Below, one piece after another: positions 15,251-22,374 of a DNA stretch of 33,338 nucleotides (the stretch's first letter is position 1; the number at the start of each line of letters is the position of its first letter). The DNA comes from Campylobacteraceae bacterium (lineage in GTDB: Bacteria; Campylobacterota; Campylobacteria; Campylobacterales; Sulfurovaceae): the NCBI GenBank assembly GCA_026985655.1, contig JALSQB010000150.1, positions 1 to 33,338 on the forward strand, in the 5' to 3' direction. The translations under genes were made by a program, and so were the position numbers. The notes under the pieces were generated by a model. It searched no databases and was not told the DNA's origin. It saw only the letters and a list, made by a program, of their open reading frames with translations.

Positions 15251-15841
15251 ATGGGAAGAGTCAGTCTTAATACATTGCTAACACGTGCTGAAGAACAATT
15301 TACTTCAGGAAAATATGAAAATGCATTGAGAACCTATGGACAGCTTTTAACCGAATATCCAAGTGAGGCTGATGCCCAAGTAGGTATTTATCTTTGTGAT
15401 ATTGGACTAGAGAGTGCTGATGAAGCCCAAGCTCTTTTTGATTATTATCAAATTATTAAAACTGAACAAGATGATGCACCTGAAGTTATGGTAAATCTAT
15501 TGACTACTTTAGATGTAAGTCAAGGAAAAGTAGCTGAAATTTTAAGTAGTAAAGAGGATAAAGCCGAATACAAAAATGGTATTGGCTATAAAGACTTTTT
15601 AAAATTTATAGACAATCGAGGTAGTTTTAAACGTGCTTTTGAAGATATTATGTTTTCAACACGTGTTATTTTGAAAAACAAAGAGGAGTATTTTCTTTTT
15701 ATTGAACTGCTCATAGAACGAGGTCAGATAGAATTAGCCACACAGTTTTTAGACTCTTTAAGTAATAGTTTTGCCAATGACCAAGAAATTTATGCTTTAT
15801 ATCATAAGCTAAAAGAACAGAAAAAAGAAAATATCGAATAA
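15251..15841 (+). CDS. TPR-containing protein of unknown function
   Basis: The 196-aa protein has a clear TPR-like helix pair at about residues 7-42 (EEQFTSGKYENALRTYGQLL, then EYPSEADAQVGI) and a second all-helical region to the C-terminus (YFLFIELLIERGQIELATQF). There is no signal peptide or membrane segment, so it should be cytoplasmic. It is packed between an Nfu-like gene (2-nt gap) and murE (22-nt gap); I recall the same trio in related genomes, though its function is not known to me. A scaffold role for a Fe-S or cell-wall enzyme is inference only. Confidence 0.75.
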   Translation: MGRVSLNTLLTRAEEQFTSGKYENALRTYGQLLTEYPSEADAQVGIYLCDIGLESADEAQALFDYYQIIKTEQDDAPEVMVNLLTTLDVSQGKVAEILSSKEDKAEYKNGIGYKDFLKFIDNRGSFKRAFEDIMFSTRVILKNKEEYFLFIELLIERGQIELATQFLDSLSNSFANDQEIYALYHKLKEQKKENIE

Positions 15842-15863
15842 ATCACTTTAAAAAGAGTAATGT

Positions 15864-17162
15864 ATGACCTTAGAATGCAATATAGATGGTTTTAGCCATT
15901 TAACCGATGACACGACAGCACTGAATCAACAATCAAAATTTTTATTAACAGCACAAAATCAAAAATATTTTGATGCCTTAGACCCAAAACCCTCTTTTAT
16001 TACACCTTTAGAACTTATTGACTTTTGGGGGCTTAAGAATTTAAAAATCGTTGGTGTGACAGGAACGAACGGAAAGACAACCGTAACTGCGGCGATTTAC
16101 TCTTTTCTTTTAGATTTAGGTGAAAAACCTGCTCTTTTAGGAACACGTGGTTTTTTTGTCAATGAAGAACGCGTTGAAGAGAAGTCGATGACAACGCCTT
16201 CTATTTTGCATATTTTATCGGCGATGAAAATAGCCAAAGAGAAAGGGGCAAATTACTTCATTATGGAGGTAAGTTCCCACGCCATTGAGCAAAAACGTAT
16301 TGAAGGGCTTGAGTTTGCATTAAAAATTCATACCAATGTCACCTCTGACCATCTTGATTATCATGGAACAGTAGAAGAGTATCGACGTGTTAAGAGTCTA
16401 TTCTTTGCCGATGAATCACCTAAACTGCTTAACAAAGATGACATTAAACACATTGAGTATAATCCTAAAAATGCACAGAGTTATGGGGTAGATGAGCCTG
16501 CTACTTTTAAGGTTCAAGCATTCTCACTCCAACATGGAATTACTGCGGGGATTAAACATTTAAGTACAGAAGCCACTTTTCATTCTCCTATGGTGGGTTT
16601 GTTTAATCTCTTTAACCTTATGGCAGCCATTGGGGCGTGTACCATGCTTACAGGTAGAAATGTTGCTGAAATATGTGAAGTAGTAAGTAATTTCGCAGGG
16701 GTAGCAGGGCGTATGGAAGTAGTTTCGCAAGACCCTTTAGTTATTGTCGATTTTGCACATACTGATGATGGTATGATTCAAGTGTTAGACTCCATGAAAG
16801 ACCGAGACATATCGGTAGTCTTTGGAGCAGGGGGTGACCGAGACCAAGGAAAACGTCCACGTATGGGGGCTGTGGCTGCAAAATTTGCTAAAAAAGTCTA
16901 TGTGACCTCGGACAATCCACGTTCTGAAGCACCTGAAGCGATACTTAAAGAGATATTATCAGGCATTAAAGACCAAAGCAATACTCGAGCGATGATTGAT
17001 AGAGCTTTTGCCATTCAAGAAGCCCTTAAAGAGTTAGAAGAGGGTGAAGTTTTAATGATTTTAGGAAAAGGTGATGAAGACACTATGGAAATAAATGGAG
17101 AAAAAATTCATTTTGATGACAGAGAGATAGTCAGGGCTTTATTAGCAGAGATAGACAATTAA
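15864..17162 (+). CDS. murE: UDP-MurNAc-L-Ala-D-Glu:meso-diaminopimelate ligase
   Basis: MurE adds meso-diaminopimelate to the UDP-MurNAc dipeptide in the cytoplasm using ATP. The 432-aa protein has a short N-terminal UDP-binding region, the ATP loop GTNGKTT (67-73), EVSSHAI and HLDYHGT in the central domain, and DNPRSEAP (350-357), whose DNPR box is associated with diaminopimelate (not lysine) specificity. The carbamylated lysine region YRRVKSLFF is present. It is shorter than the roughly 490-residue E. coli enzyme because of a reduced N-terminal domain, as is usual in this phylum. Its last codons lie in a perfect palindrome shared with the convergent yaaA. Confidence 0.95.
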   Translation: MTLECNIDGFSHLTDDTTALNQQSKFLLTAQNQKYFDALDPKPSFITPLELIDFWGLKNLKIVGVTGTNGKTTVTAAIYSFLLDLGEKPALLGTRGFFVNEERVEEKSMTTPSILHILSAMKIAKEKGANYFIMEVSSHAIEQKRIEGLEFALKIHTNVTSDHLDYHGTVEEYRRVKSLFFADESPKLLNKDDIKHIEYNPKNAQSYGVDEPATFKVQAFSLQHGITAGIKHLSTEATFHSPMVGLFNLFNLMAAIGACTMLTGRNVAEICEVVSNFAGVAGRMEVVSQDPLVIVDFAHTDDGMIQVLDSMKDRDISVVFGAGGDRDQGKRPRMGAVAAKFAKKVYVTSDNPRSEAPEAILKEILSGIKDQSNTRAMIDRAFAIQEALKELEEGEVLMILGKGDEDTMEINGEKIHFDDREIVRALLAEIDN

Positions 17163-17171
17163 TTGTCTATC
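17150..17171. terminator. 22-bp perfect palindrome spanning both stop codons of murE and yaaA
   Basis: GATAGACAATT (17150-17160) is followed directly by its reverse complement (17161-17171). In RNA it would form a 9-bp stem with a TTAA loop from either strand. It lies across the 4-nt overlap of the two convergent genes and may serve as a weak two-way end signal, though no U-tract follows in the murE direction. Confidence 0.5.
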
Positions 17172-17893
17172 GTGTAAATTATCTCTGTTTTATTTTTTTT
17201 GGTTTGAATCTCATCTATGCTTAGATTGTCGATAGATAGTTTCATAAATGCTTCGATGCTAGTAATATTTGATTTTGCAACTTCTCTTAAAACAATGCCC
17301 CTATAAGCTTTCGCCCAATGAGAAACAACTTTGCCGTTTTTGATGAACTTTAAAGTAGTGTAATTTTTTGTCGGCTTATAAAACTTATCATAAAACCCAG
17401 CACGTAAATCTAAAATATCATCATCTTTTAAATAGGCTTCTAATAAATGGCTTTGTTCTTTATAAAGTTTTTCAGGTTTTAACTCTCCCAAGACAGCACC
17501 TTGCTTAAGGCGATATTCTGGAATCATATCATCAGCGCGTATAAAACCAAAAAGATTAGAGCATAAAATAACATTCTTATCTATATAGTTTTTTTCGTGA
17601 TTGTTAAGTTTTGTATAGTTTAGATAATCAAAAGCCACCCCAGTGTAACGCTTAATAGCTTTCATTGTTAGCTCATGCACAATATCTTTGTTATGATAAA
17701 GAAGGTCTGCCTCTTTTTTTAGCCCAAATATTTTACGTAGTTCTTCTAAATCATTTTTTTGTAAAATATTCATATAGTGATGCAAAAGCATTTTTCGAGT
17801 AGTTGTGAGTTCCGTAAAAAGTAACGACTCTAAAGAGAAGTTTTCAAAGCCTCCTTTATTTTTTGTTTCACTTGGAGCTAAAAGAATTTTCAT
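17159..17893 (-). CDS. yaaA: YaaA-family (UPF0246) peroxide-stress protein
   Basis: The 244-aa protein starts MKILLAPSETK, the hallmark YaaA N-terminus. It also carries RYTGVAFDYLNY (about 81-92), a NLFGFIRADDMIPEYRLKQG stretch (about 113-132), ILDLRAGFYDKFYKP and VSHWAKAYRGIVLR. In E. coli YaaA limits hydrogen-peroxide damage by lowering free iron and can bind DNA. AAGG lies 7 nt before the ATG. It converges on murE with a 4-nt overlap. The opposite orientation to murE suggests independent expression. Confidence 0.9.
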   Translation of the reverse strand: MKILLAPSETKNKGGFENFSLESLLFTELTTTRKMLLHHYMNILQKNDLEELRKIFGLKKEADLLYHNKDIVHELTMKAIKRYTGVAFDYLNYTKLNNHEKNYIDKNVILCSNLFGFIRADDMIPEYRLKQGAVLGELKPEKLYKEQSHLLEAYLKDDDILDLRAGFYDKFYKPTKNYTTLKFIKNGKVVSHWAKAYRGIVLREVAKSNITSIEAFMKLSIDNLSIDEIQTKKNKTEIIYTIDN

Positions 17894-17960
17894 AATTAAG
17901 CCTTGTTTTTTATGAATTATATCAAATTTTAAAAAAAATCTATAAATTTTATTTAAACCC

Positions 17961-17989
17961 TTGACATAGATTATATTTTTGTCTATAAT
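17961..17989 (+). promoter_or_regulatory. consensus promoter of the tRNA-tuf operon
   Basis: A perfect TTGACA (17961-17966) and a perfect TATAAT (17984-17989) are 17 nt apart, an ideal sigma-70 promoter. The following GCGAC is a GC-rich discriminator typical of growth-rate and ppGpp-controlled stable RNA promoters. It starts 37 nt before the first tRNA. Confidence 0.88.
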
Positions 17990-18025
17990 GCGACTCCATT
18001 TAAAGAATGACTTTAAATGAATGGT

Positions 18026-18102
18026 GCTGATGTAGCTCAGTTGGCTAGAGCAGCTGATTTGTAATCAGCAGGTCGGGGGTTCGAGTCCCTTCATCAGCTC
18101 CA
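18026..18102 (+). tRNA. tRNA-Thr (anticodon TGT)
   Basis: The acceptor arm GCTGATG pairs with CATCAGC, the D-arm is AGCTCAG...GAGC and the T-arm contains GGTTCGAGTCC. The anticodon stem GCTGA/TCAGC encloses TTTGTAA with anticodon TGT at 18060-18062. CCA is encoded. First of a Thr-Tyr-Gly-Thr cluster ahead of tuf, the same order as E. coli thrU-tyrU-glyT-thrT-tufB. Confidence 0.97.
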
Positions 18103-18142
18103 TTAAAATTTTATCAGTGTTTGACCAGAAATATAAAAATAT

Positions 18143-18227
18143 GGTGAGTTACTCAAGTGGCCAACGAGGGCGGATTGTAAATCCGCTGACTACGTCTTCG
18201 AAGGTTCGAATCCTTCACTCACCACCA
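18143..18227 (+). tRNA. tRNA-Tyr (anticodon GTA)
   Basis: The acceptor arm GGTGAGT pairs with ACTCACC and the anticodon stem GCGGA/TCCGC encloses TTGTAAA with GTA at 18177-18179. The 85-nt length and long variable arm (around 18186-18200) are those of a class II tRNA. CCA is encoded. Confidence 0.97.
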
Positions 18228-18247
18228 TTTGTATGTTTGATACCAAT

Positions 18248-18323
18248 GCGGGAATAGCTCAGTGGCTAGAGCCCCTGCCTTCCAAGCAGGATGTCGCGAG
18301 TTCGAATCTCGTTTCCCGCTCCA
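18248..18323 (+). tRNA. tRNA-Gly (anticodon TCC)
   Basis: The acceptor arm GCGGGAA pairs with TTCCCGC, the anticodon stem CCTGC/GCAGG encloses CTTCCAA with TCC at 18281-18283, and the T-arm contains GAGTTCGAATCTC. CCA is encoded. Confidence 0.97.
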
Positions 18324-18350
18324 AATAGTATCAAATTAATCTGGGAGCTG

Positions 18351-18408
18351 ATGTGAAATTTTTATTACTACTTTCACATTATCAATCAAAACAACAAACA
18401 CTTATAAT
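18351..18408 (+). promoter_or_regulatory. spacer hairpin and possible internal promoter before the last tRNA
   Basis: The 115-nt gap between tRNA-Gly and the second tRNA-Thr holds a hairpin with perfect 8-bp arms ATGTGAAA (18351-18358) and TTTCACAT (18372-18379), then TATAAT at 18403-18408. It could mark processing or termination after tRNA-Gly and fresh initiation for tRNA-Thr and tuf. Confidence 0.4.
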
Positions 18409-18438
18409 ATTTTATAAATAGTTATGTAATTTAATTAC

Positions 18439-18513
<75 letters not shown>

Positions 18514-18518
18514 CTTAA

Positions 18519-18575
18519 AATATGGACAAAAGTATTGTAATATTTACTATATTTTACAATAGTTCTGTCCATATT
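18519..18575 (+). terminator. long two-part hairpin between tRNA-Thr and tuf
   Basis: The outer arms AATATGGACA and TGTCCATATT (10 bp) and inner arms TATTGTAA and TTACAATA (8 bp) are separated by 4-nt internal loops (AAAG, GTTC) and close a 13-nt loop. The outer arm starts 6 nt after the tRNA CCA. There is no clear U-tract, so it may act as a processing or partial termination signal. Confidence 0.5.
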
Positions 18576-18608
18576 ATGCTATTTAAAGCAATATAAAAAA
18601 CTTTTCGC

Positions 18609-18614
18609 TATAAT
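18609..18614 (+). promoter_or_regulatory. -10 box of the tuf promoter
   Basis: CGCTATAAT precedes a leader of about 30 nt ending in AGGAG, 7 nt before the tuf ATG. A-runs lie just upstream. This allows tuf to be made independently of the tRNA transcript. Confidence 0.7.
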
Positions 18615-18650
18615 GTCGAAATTTTAAAAATTAAACTTAGGAGACCTCAG

Positions 18651-19859
18651 ATGGCTAAAGAAAAATTTGAACGAACCAAACCCCATGTTAACATTGGAAC
18701 AATTGGTCACGTCGATCACGGTAAAACTACACTAACAGCTGCAATTACAGCAGTACTTGCACTTAAAAATGATTCAGAATTAATGGATTATGATGCAATT
18801 GATAATGCTCCAGAAGAAAGAGAAAGAGGAATTACCATTGCTACTTCTCACGTTGAGTACGAAACTGAAACTAGACACTATGCTCACGTAGATTGTCCAG
18901 GTCACGCGGATTACGTTAAAAACATGATTACTGGTGCTGCTCAAATGGATGGTGCTATTCTTGTTATTGCTTCAACTGATGGACCAATGGCTCAAACTAG
19001 AGAGCATATTCTTCTTTCTAAACAAGTTGGTGTACCTTACATTGTTATTTTCTTAAACAAAGAAGATCAACTTGATGATGAAGATAAAGAAGAGATGTTA
19101 GAATTGGTAGAGATGGAAGTTCGTGAACTTCTTTCAGAATACGATTTCCCAGGTGATGATACACCAATCGTTGCTGGTTCTGCATTCCAAGCACTTGAAG
19201 AAGCAAAAGCTGGTAAAGCTGGAGAATGGTCAGAAAAAATTTACAAACTTATGGACGAAGTTGATGCTTACATTCCAGAGCCTGTAAGAGAAACTGATAA
19301 AGATTTCTTAATGCCTATTGAAGATATTTTTACTATTCAAGGTCGTGGTACGGTTGTAACTGGTAAAATTGACAGAGGTACTGTTTGTATTGGTAACGAT
19401 GTTGAAATCGTTGGGATTAAAGACAACCAAAAAACAACAGTAACTGGTGTTGAGATGTTCCGTAAAGAGATGGAATGTGGTGAAGCTGGAGATAACTGTG
19501 GTGTTCTTATCAGAGGTATTGATAAAGATGCAGTTGAAAGAGGTATGGTTCTTTGTAAGCCAGGTTCAATTACTCCTCATTCTAAATTTACAGCTGAAGT
19601 GTATATTCTTAAAAAAGAAGAAGGTGGAAGACATACTCCATTCTTTAACAACTATAGACCACAGTTTTATGTAAGAACAACAGATGTTACAGGTTCAATT
19701 ACACTTGCTGAAGGTGTTGAAATGGTTATGCCTGGTGACAATGTTACTATTACTGTTGAACTTATCAACCCAGTTGCTCTTGAGCAAGGTACTAAATTTG
19801 CTATCCGTGAAGGTGGTAGAACTGTTGGTGCTGGTGTTGTTGCTGATATTATTGAGTAG
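18651..19859 (+). CDS. tuf: translation elongation factor EF-Tu
   Basis: EF-Tu delivers aminoacyl-tRNA to the ribosome with GTP. The 402-aa protein shows G1 GHVDHGKT (19-26), the switch I effector ERERGITIA, G3 DCPGH, and G4 NKED (136-139), followed by beta-barrel domains 2 and 3 ending REGGRTVGAGVVADIIE. It is slightly longer than E. coli EF-Tu, mainly in the region around the acidic DDEDKEEM stretch after G4. It is the only tuf in this window. The stop lies 5 nt before rpmG. Confidence 0.98.
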   Translation: MAKEKFERTKPHVNIGTIGHVDHGKTTLTAAITAVLALKNDSELMDYDAIDNAPEERERGITIATSHVEYETETRHYAHVDCPGHADYVKNMITGAAQMDGAILVIASTDGPMAQTREHILLSKQVGVPYIVIFLNKEDQLDDEDKEEMLELVEMEVRELLSEYDFPGDDTPIVAGSAFQALEEAKAGKAGEWSEKIYKLMDEVDAYIPEPVRETDKDFLMPIEDIFTIQGRGTVVTGKIDRGTVCIGNDVEIVGIKDNQKTTVTGVEMFRKEMECGEAGDNCGVLIRGIDKDAVERGMVLCKPGSITPHSKFTAEVYILKKEEGGRHTPFFNNYRPQFYVRTTDVTGSITLAEGVEMVMPGDNVTITVELINPVALEQGTKFAIREGGRTVGAGVVADIIE

Positions 19860-19864
19860 TTACG

Positions 19865-20017
19865 ATGAGAGAAACTATTCACTTAGGGTGTGAGAAGTGT
19901 ACAAGACGTAACTATCACACTACTAAAAACAAAAGAAACACTGCTGAAAAACTTGCTTTAAAAAAGTATTGTAAGTGGTGTAAATGTCATACGACACATA
20001 AAGAGATGAAGCTGTAA
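19865..20017 (+). CDS. rpmG: 50S ribosomal protein L33
   Basis: The 50-aa product begins MRETIHLGCEKCTRRNYHTT and ends KYCKWCKCHTTHKEMKL. The two CxxC pairs (Cys9/12 and Cys36/39) mark the zinc-binding L33 form. L33 sits near the 50S E site. No strong ribosome site is visible, and the 5-nt distance from the tuf stop suggests translation by reinitiation or coupling. Confidence 0.95.
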   Translation: MRETIHLGCEKCTRRNYHTTKNKRNTAEKLALKKYCKWCKCHTTHKEMKL

Positions 20018-20035
20018 GCTTTCCTCTTTATTAGT

Positions 20036-20059
20036 TCAGGTATTTTAACTAATACCTGA
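20036..20059 (+). terminator. hairpin between rpmG and tRNA-Trp
   Basis: The arms TCAGGTATT and AATACCTGA form a perfect 9-bp stem with a 6-nt loop, followed by a short CTTTCTT tract, 12 nt before tRNA-Trp. It may be a weak terminator or an RNase processing site that frees the tRNA from the mRNA. Confidence 0.5.
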
Positions 20060-20070
20060 CTTTCTTAGCT

Positions 20071-20146
20071 AGGCCAATAGCTCAGTTGGTAGAGCACTGG
20101 TCTCCAAAACCAGGTGCCGGGGGTTCGAGTCCCTCTTGGCCTGCCA
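20071..20146 (+). tRNA. tRNA-Trp (anticodon CCA)
   Basis: The acceptor arm AGGCCAA pairs with TTGGCCT, and the anticodon stem CTGGT/ACCAG encloses CTCCAAA with CCA at 20104-20106. The T-arm contains GGGTTCGAGTCCC and the 3' CCA is encoded. The rpmG-tRNA-Trp-secE-nusG order is widespread in bacteria. Confidence 0.97.
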
Positions 20147-20178
20147 TAAATAACGGTAAAATTTAAAAGGTAAACATA

Positions 20179-20364
20179 ATGGGAAAATTAACAACATATT
20201 TCGCACACGTTAAAGAAGAGATTCAAAAAGTTATATTTCCAACAAAAATACAAGTAAGACAAGCATTTTTTGCAGTTTTTATTGTAGTTACAGTCATATC
20301 AATCTTTTTAGCACTTGTTGATTTATTAATGTCATCACTTGTATCTGCTGCAGTTGGTGCATAA
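20179..20364 (+). CDS. secE: preprotein translocase subunit SecE
   Basis: The 61-aa protein has the single-helix minimal SecE form: an amphipathic lead (YFAHVKEEIQKVIFPTKIQV) followed by one transmembrane helix (about 33-54). SecE clamps SecY in the translocon. It begins 32 nt after tRNA-Trp with an AAGG site and ends 1 nt before nusG, so the two are translationally linked. secY is outside the window. Confidence 0.95.
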   Translation: MGKLTTYFAHVKEEIQKVIFPTKIQVRQAFFAVFIVVTVISIFLALVDLLMSSLVSAAVGA

Positions 20365-20365
20365 T

Positions 20366-20896
20366 ATGGCATTTCAATGGTACGCAATTCAAGTTTATTC
20401 AGGTTCTGAACAAGCTGTTAAAAAAGGTATAGAACTTCTGGTTGTAGAGAATGGGATTGAAGAACAAGTAGAGAGTATTATTGTCCCTACAGAAGAAGTC
20501 ATTGAAGTTAAAAATGGTGAGAAAAAAATTACAGAGCGTGTGCTTTATTCTGGTTATGTTTTTGCTCATGTAGATTTAGACACTTCCCTTTGGCATAAAG
20601 TGCAATCTTTACCACGTGTTTCACGTTTTATTGGAGAAGGTAAGACGGCAACACCACTAACACCAGCTGATATTAAAGTAATTTTAGAAAAAATGGAAAC
20701 CAAACAAGCACCTCGTCCAAAAGTTGATTTTGAAAAAGGTGAAATGGTTCGTATTATCGATGGTCCATTTGCTAACTTTACAGGAATGGTTGATGAGTAC
20801 GATTTAGACCACGGAAAGTTAAAATTAAATGTTTCTATATTTGGTCGAAATACACCTGTAGAGATACTTTATACGCAAGTAGAAAAAATAATATAA
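20366..20896 (+). CDS. nusG: transcription termination/antitermination factor NusG
   Basis: The 176-aa protein begins MAFQWYAIQVYSGSEQ, the standard NGN-domain opening, and ends with a KOW domain (GEMVRIIDGPFANFTGMVD). NusG couples RNA polymerase to Rho and to the ribosome. An upstream in-frame ATG at 20339 lies inside secE and would add nine unrelated residues; the ATG at 20366, one base after the secE stop, is the proper start. A strong terminator follows. Confidence 0.97.
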   Translation: MAFQWYAIQVYSGSEQAVKKGIELLVVENGIEEQVESIIVPTEEVIEVKNGEKKITERVLYSGYVFAHVDLDTSLWHKVQSLPRVSRFIGEGKTATPLTPADIKVILEKMETKQAPRPKVDFEKGEMVRIIDGPFANFTGMVDEYDLDHGKLKLNVSIFGRNTPVEILYTQVEKII

Positions 20897-20906
20897 TTAT
20901 AGCTAG

Positions 20907-20934
20907 GAGTAGAGTGCAATCTCTACTCTTTTAT
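20907..20934 (+). terminator. rho-independent terminator after nusG
   Basis: A perfect 8-bp GC-containing stem (GAGTAGAG and CTCTACTC) with a TGCAAT loop runs into TTTTAT, 11 nt after the nusG stop. Confidence 0.85.
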
Positions 20935-20954
20935 ATATTTAAATTAAAAATTTA

Positions 20955-20980
20955 AATAATAAAAAAATGTTTTTATTATT
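20955..20980. promoter_or_regulatory. AT-only 11-bp hairpin upstream of rplK
   Basis: The arms AATAATAAAAA and TTTTTATTATT pair perfectly around a 4-nt loop between the nusG terminator and rplK. The rplK promoter should lie here, but I see no convincing -10 box; TAATACT near 20993 is the best guess. Confidence 0.3.
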
Positions 20981-21032
20981 CAAGTTTTTATTTAATACTA
21001 AATAAACGACTATTTAATCTAAGGAGACAATG

Positions 21033-21458
21033 ATGGCAAAAAAAGTAAGCGAACGCTTCAAAATGATGATTCCTGCTGGATCAGCAAATCCATCACCACC
21101 AGTAGGACCAGCACTTGGTCAACGTGGTGTTAATATTATGGAATTTTGTAAAGCATTTAATGAAAAAACAAAAGATAAAATGGGATTTAAAATTCCTGTT
21201 GTTGTAACAGTATATGTTGATAAATCTTTTACTTTTGAAACAAAACAACCACCTGCATCAGAGCTTATTATGAAAGCTGCGAACATTAAAAAAGGGACAG
21301 ATAATCCTATTATTAATAAAGTGGGAACACTTACATCAGCTCAAATTGATGAGATTGTTGAAAAGAAAATCGCTGATTTAAACACAACTGACAAAGAGAT
21401 GGCAGCAAAAATTATTGCTGGTACTTGTCGTTCAATGGGTGTTGAAATCGCTGGATAA
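21033..21458 (+). CDS. rplK: 50S ribosomal protein L11
   Basis: The 141-aa protein carries MMIPAGSANPSPPVGPALGQ at the N-terminal domain hinge (thiostrepton-site region), TVYVDKSFTFETKQPPAS, and the C-terminal GTCRSMGVEI. L11 forms the GTPase-associated centre with 23S rRNA and is needed for RelA activation. Tandem ATGs occur at 21030 and 21033; AAGGAG is 3 nt from the first and 6 nt from the second, so the second is preferred. It begins the rplK-rplA-rplJ-rplL-rpoBC run. Confidence 0.97.
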   Translation: MAKKVSERFKMMIPAGSANPSPPVGPALGQRGVNIMEFCKAFNEKTKDKMGFKIPVVVTVYVDKSFTFETKQPPASELIMKAANIKKGTDNPIINKVGTLTSAQIDEIVEKKIADLNTTDKEMAAKIIAGTCRSMGVEIAG

Positions 21459-21544
21459 TTCGAGTTTATCGAATGAGCTAATGGTCTATTGATGACCCAT
21501 AATACCACTGAAAACGTGGGAGATTTATATCGCTGGAGAAGTAA
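21458..21544 (+). promoter_or_regulatory. hairpin-rich rplK-rplA spacer
   Basis: Three small hairpins lie in 86 nt: ATTCGA/TCGAAT (21458-21474), a GGTC/GACC pair around 21483-21497, and CCAC/GTGG (21505-21519), before a GGAGA ribosome site. L1 represses its own mRNA in E. coli, so an L1-binding site is possible, but no known consensus is evident. Confidence 0.35.
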
Positions 21545-22255
21545 ATGGCAAAGAAAGTAAATAAAAAGAGAGCATCTCTTTTAGAAAAAATAGAAGTAGA
21601 AAAGAAATACGGTGTTGATGAAGCAACAGCACTTCTTAATGAATTAAAATCAGCTAAGTTTGATGAGACAGTTGAGCTTGCATTAAATTTGAATCTTGAT
21701 CCAAGACATGCAGACCAAATGCTTAGAGGTTCAGTTGTTCTTCCAAATGGTACAGGAAAAACAGTAAGAGTTGCAGTATTTGCAAAAGATGATAAGGCTG
21801 ATGAAGCTAAAGCAGCAGGTGCTGATTTGGTTGGTTCTGATGATTTAATTGAAGCAATTCAAGCAGGTAACATTGATTTTGATACCGTAATCGCAACACC
21901 TAATATGATGGGAACATTAGGTAAAGTAGCAAGAGTTTTAGGACCAAAAGGTTTAATGCCTAACCCTAAAACAGGAACAGTTACTATGGATATTACTAAA
22001 GCAGTTACTGAAGCTAAAGGTGGAAAAGTAAACTTTAGAACAGACAAAAAAGGTAACATTCACGCTGGAATTGGAAAGGTATCTTTTGGTGCTGATAAAA
22101 TTAAAGAGAATTTAGAGACTTTTATGCAGACAATTAACAAAGTTAAACCAGCATCTGCAAAAGGTAGATATATCTTAAATGGTGCTATTTCATTAACAAT
22201 GAGTCCATCAGTAACTTTAGAGACTGCTGAACTTTTAGAGATGAAAGCCAAATAA
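21545..22255 (+). CDS. rplA: 50S ribosomal protein L1
   Basis: The 236-aa protein contains the L1 signatures DPRHADQMLRGSVVLPNGTG (about 52-71) and ATPNMMGTLGKVARVLGPKG followed by LMPNPKTGTVT. L1 forms the mobile stalk that moves deacylated tRNA from the E site and is an autogenous translational repressor in many bacteria. It is separated from rplJ by about 200 nt containing a large palindrome and a structured leader. Confidence 0.98.
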   Translation: MAKKVNKKRASLLEKIEVEKKYGVDEATALLNELKSAKFDETVELALNLNLDPRHADQMLRGSVVLPNGTGKTVRVAVFAKDDKADEAKAAGADLVGSDDLIEAIQAGNIDFDTVIATPNMMGTLGKVARVLGPKGLMPNPKTGTVTMDITKAVTEAKGGKVNFRTDKKGNIHAGIGKVSFGADKIKENLETFMQTINKVKPASAKGRYILNGAISLTMSPSVTLETAELLEMKAK

Positions 22256-22295
22256 GAACGCTAATAGATAAACTTTTTGAGAGTCTAAAGCTTAG

Positions 22296-22336
22296 GACAA
22301 AAAAGGGGTCAGGTTTAAACCTGACCCCTTTTTGTC
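22296..22336. repeat. 34-bp perfect palindrome (MITE/REP-like or attenuator) between rplA and rplJ
   Basis: AAAAAGGGGTCAGGTTT (22300-22316) is followed directly by its exact reverse complement (22317-22333); GAC and GTC flanks (22296-22298, 22334-22336) extend the stem past one bulged A. The transcript would form a very stable hairpin ending in GTCTTTT, able to act as a terminator. The GGGGTCAGGT core resembles termini I recall from elements associated with REP-type (Y1) transposases; no transposase is present here. It is more GC-rich than its surroundings. Confidence 0.7.
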
Positions 22337-22374
22337 TTTTGCTTTATGCTTAGCATATGAATCTAGATTGAAGA

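Noticed and set aside
20339..20896. Longer nusG start nine codons upstream
   Set aside because: That ATG lies within secE in another frame; the MAFQWYAI start after the secE stop matches the family N-terminus.
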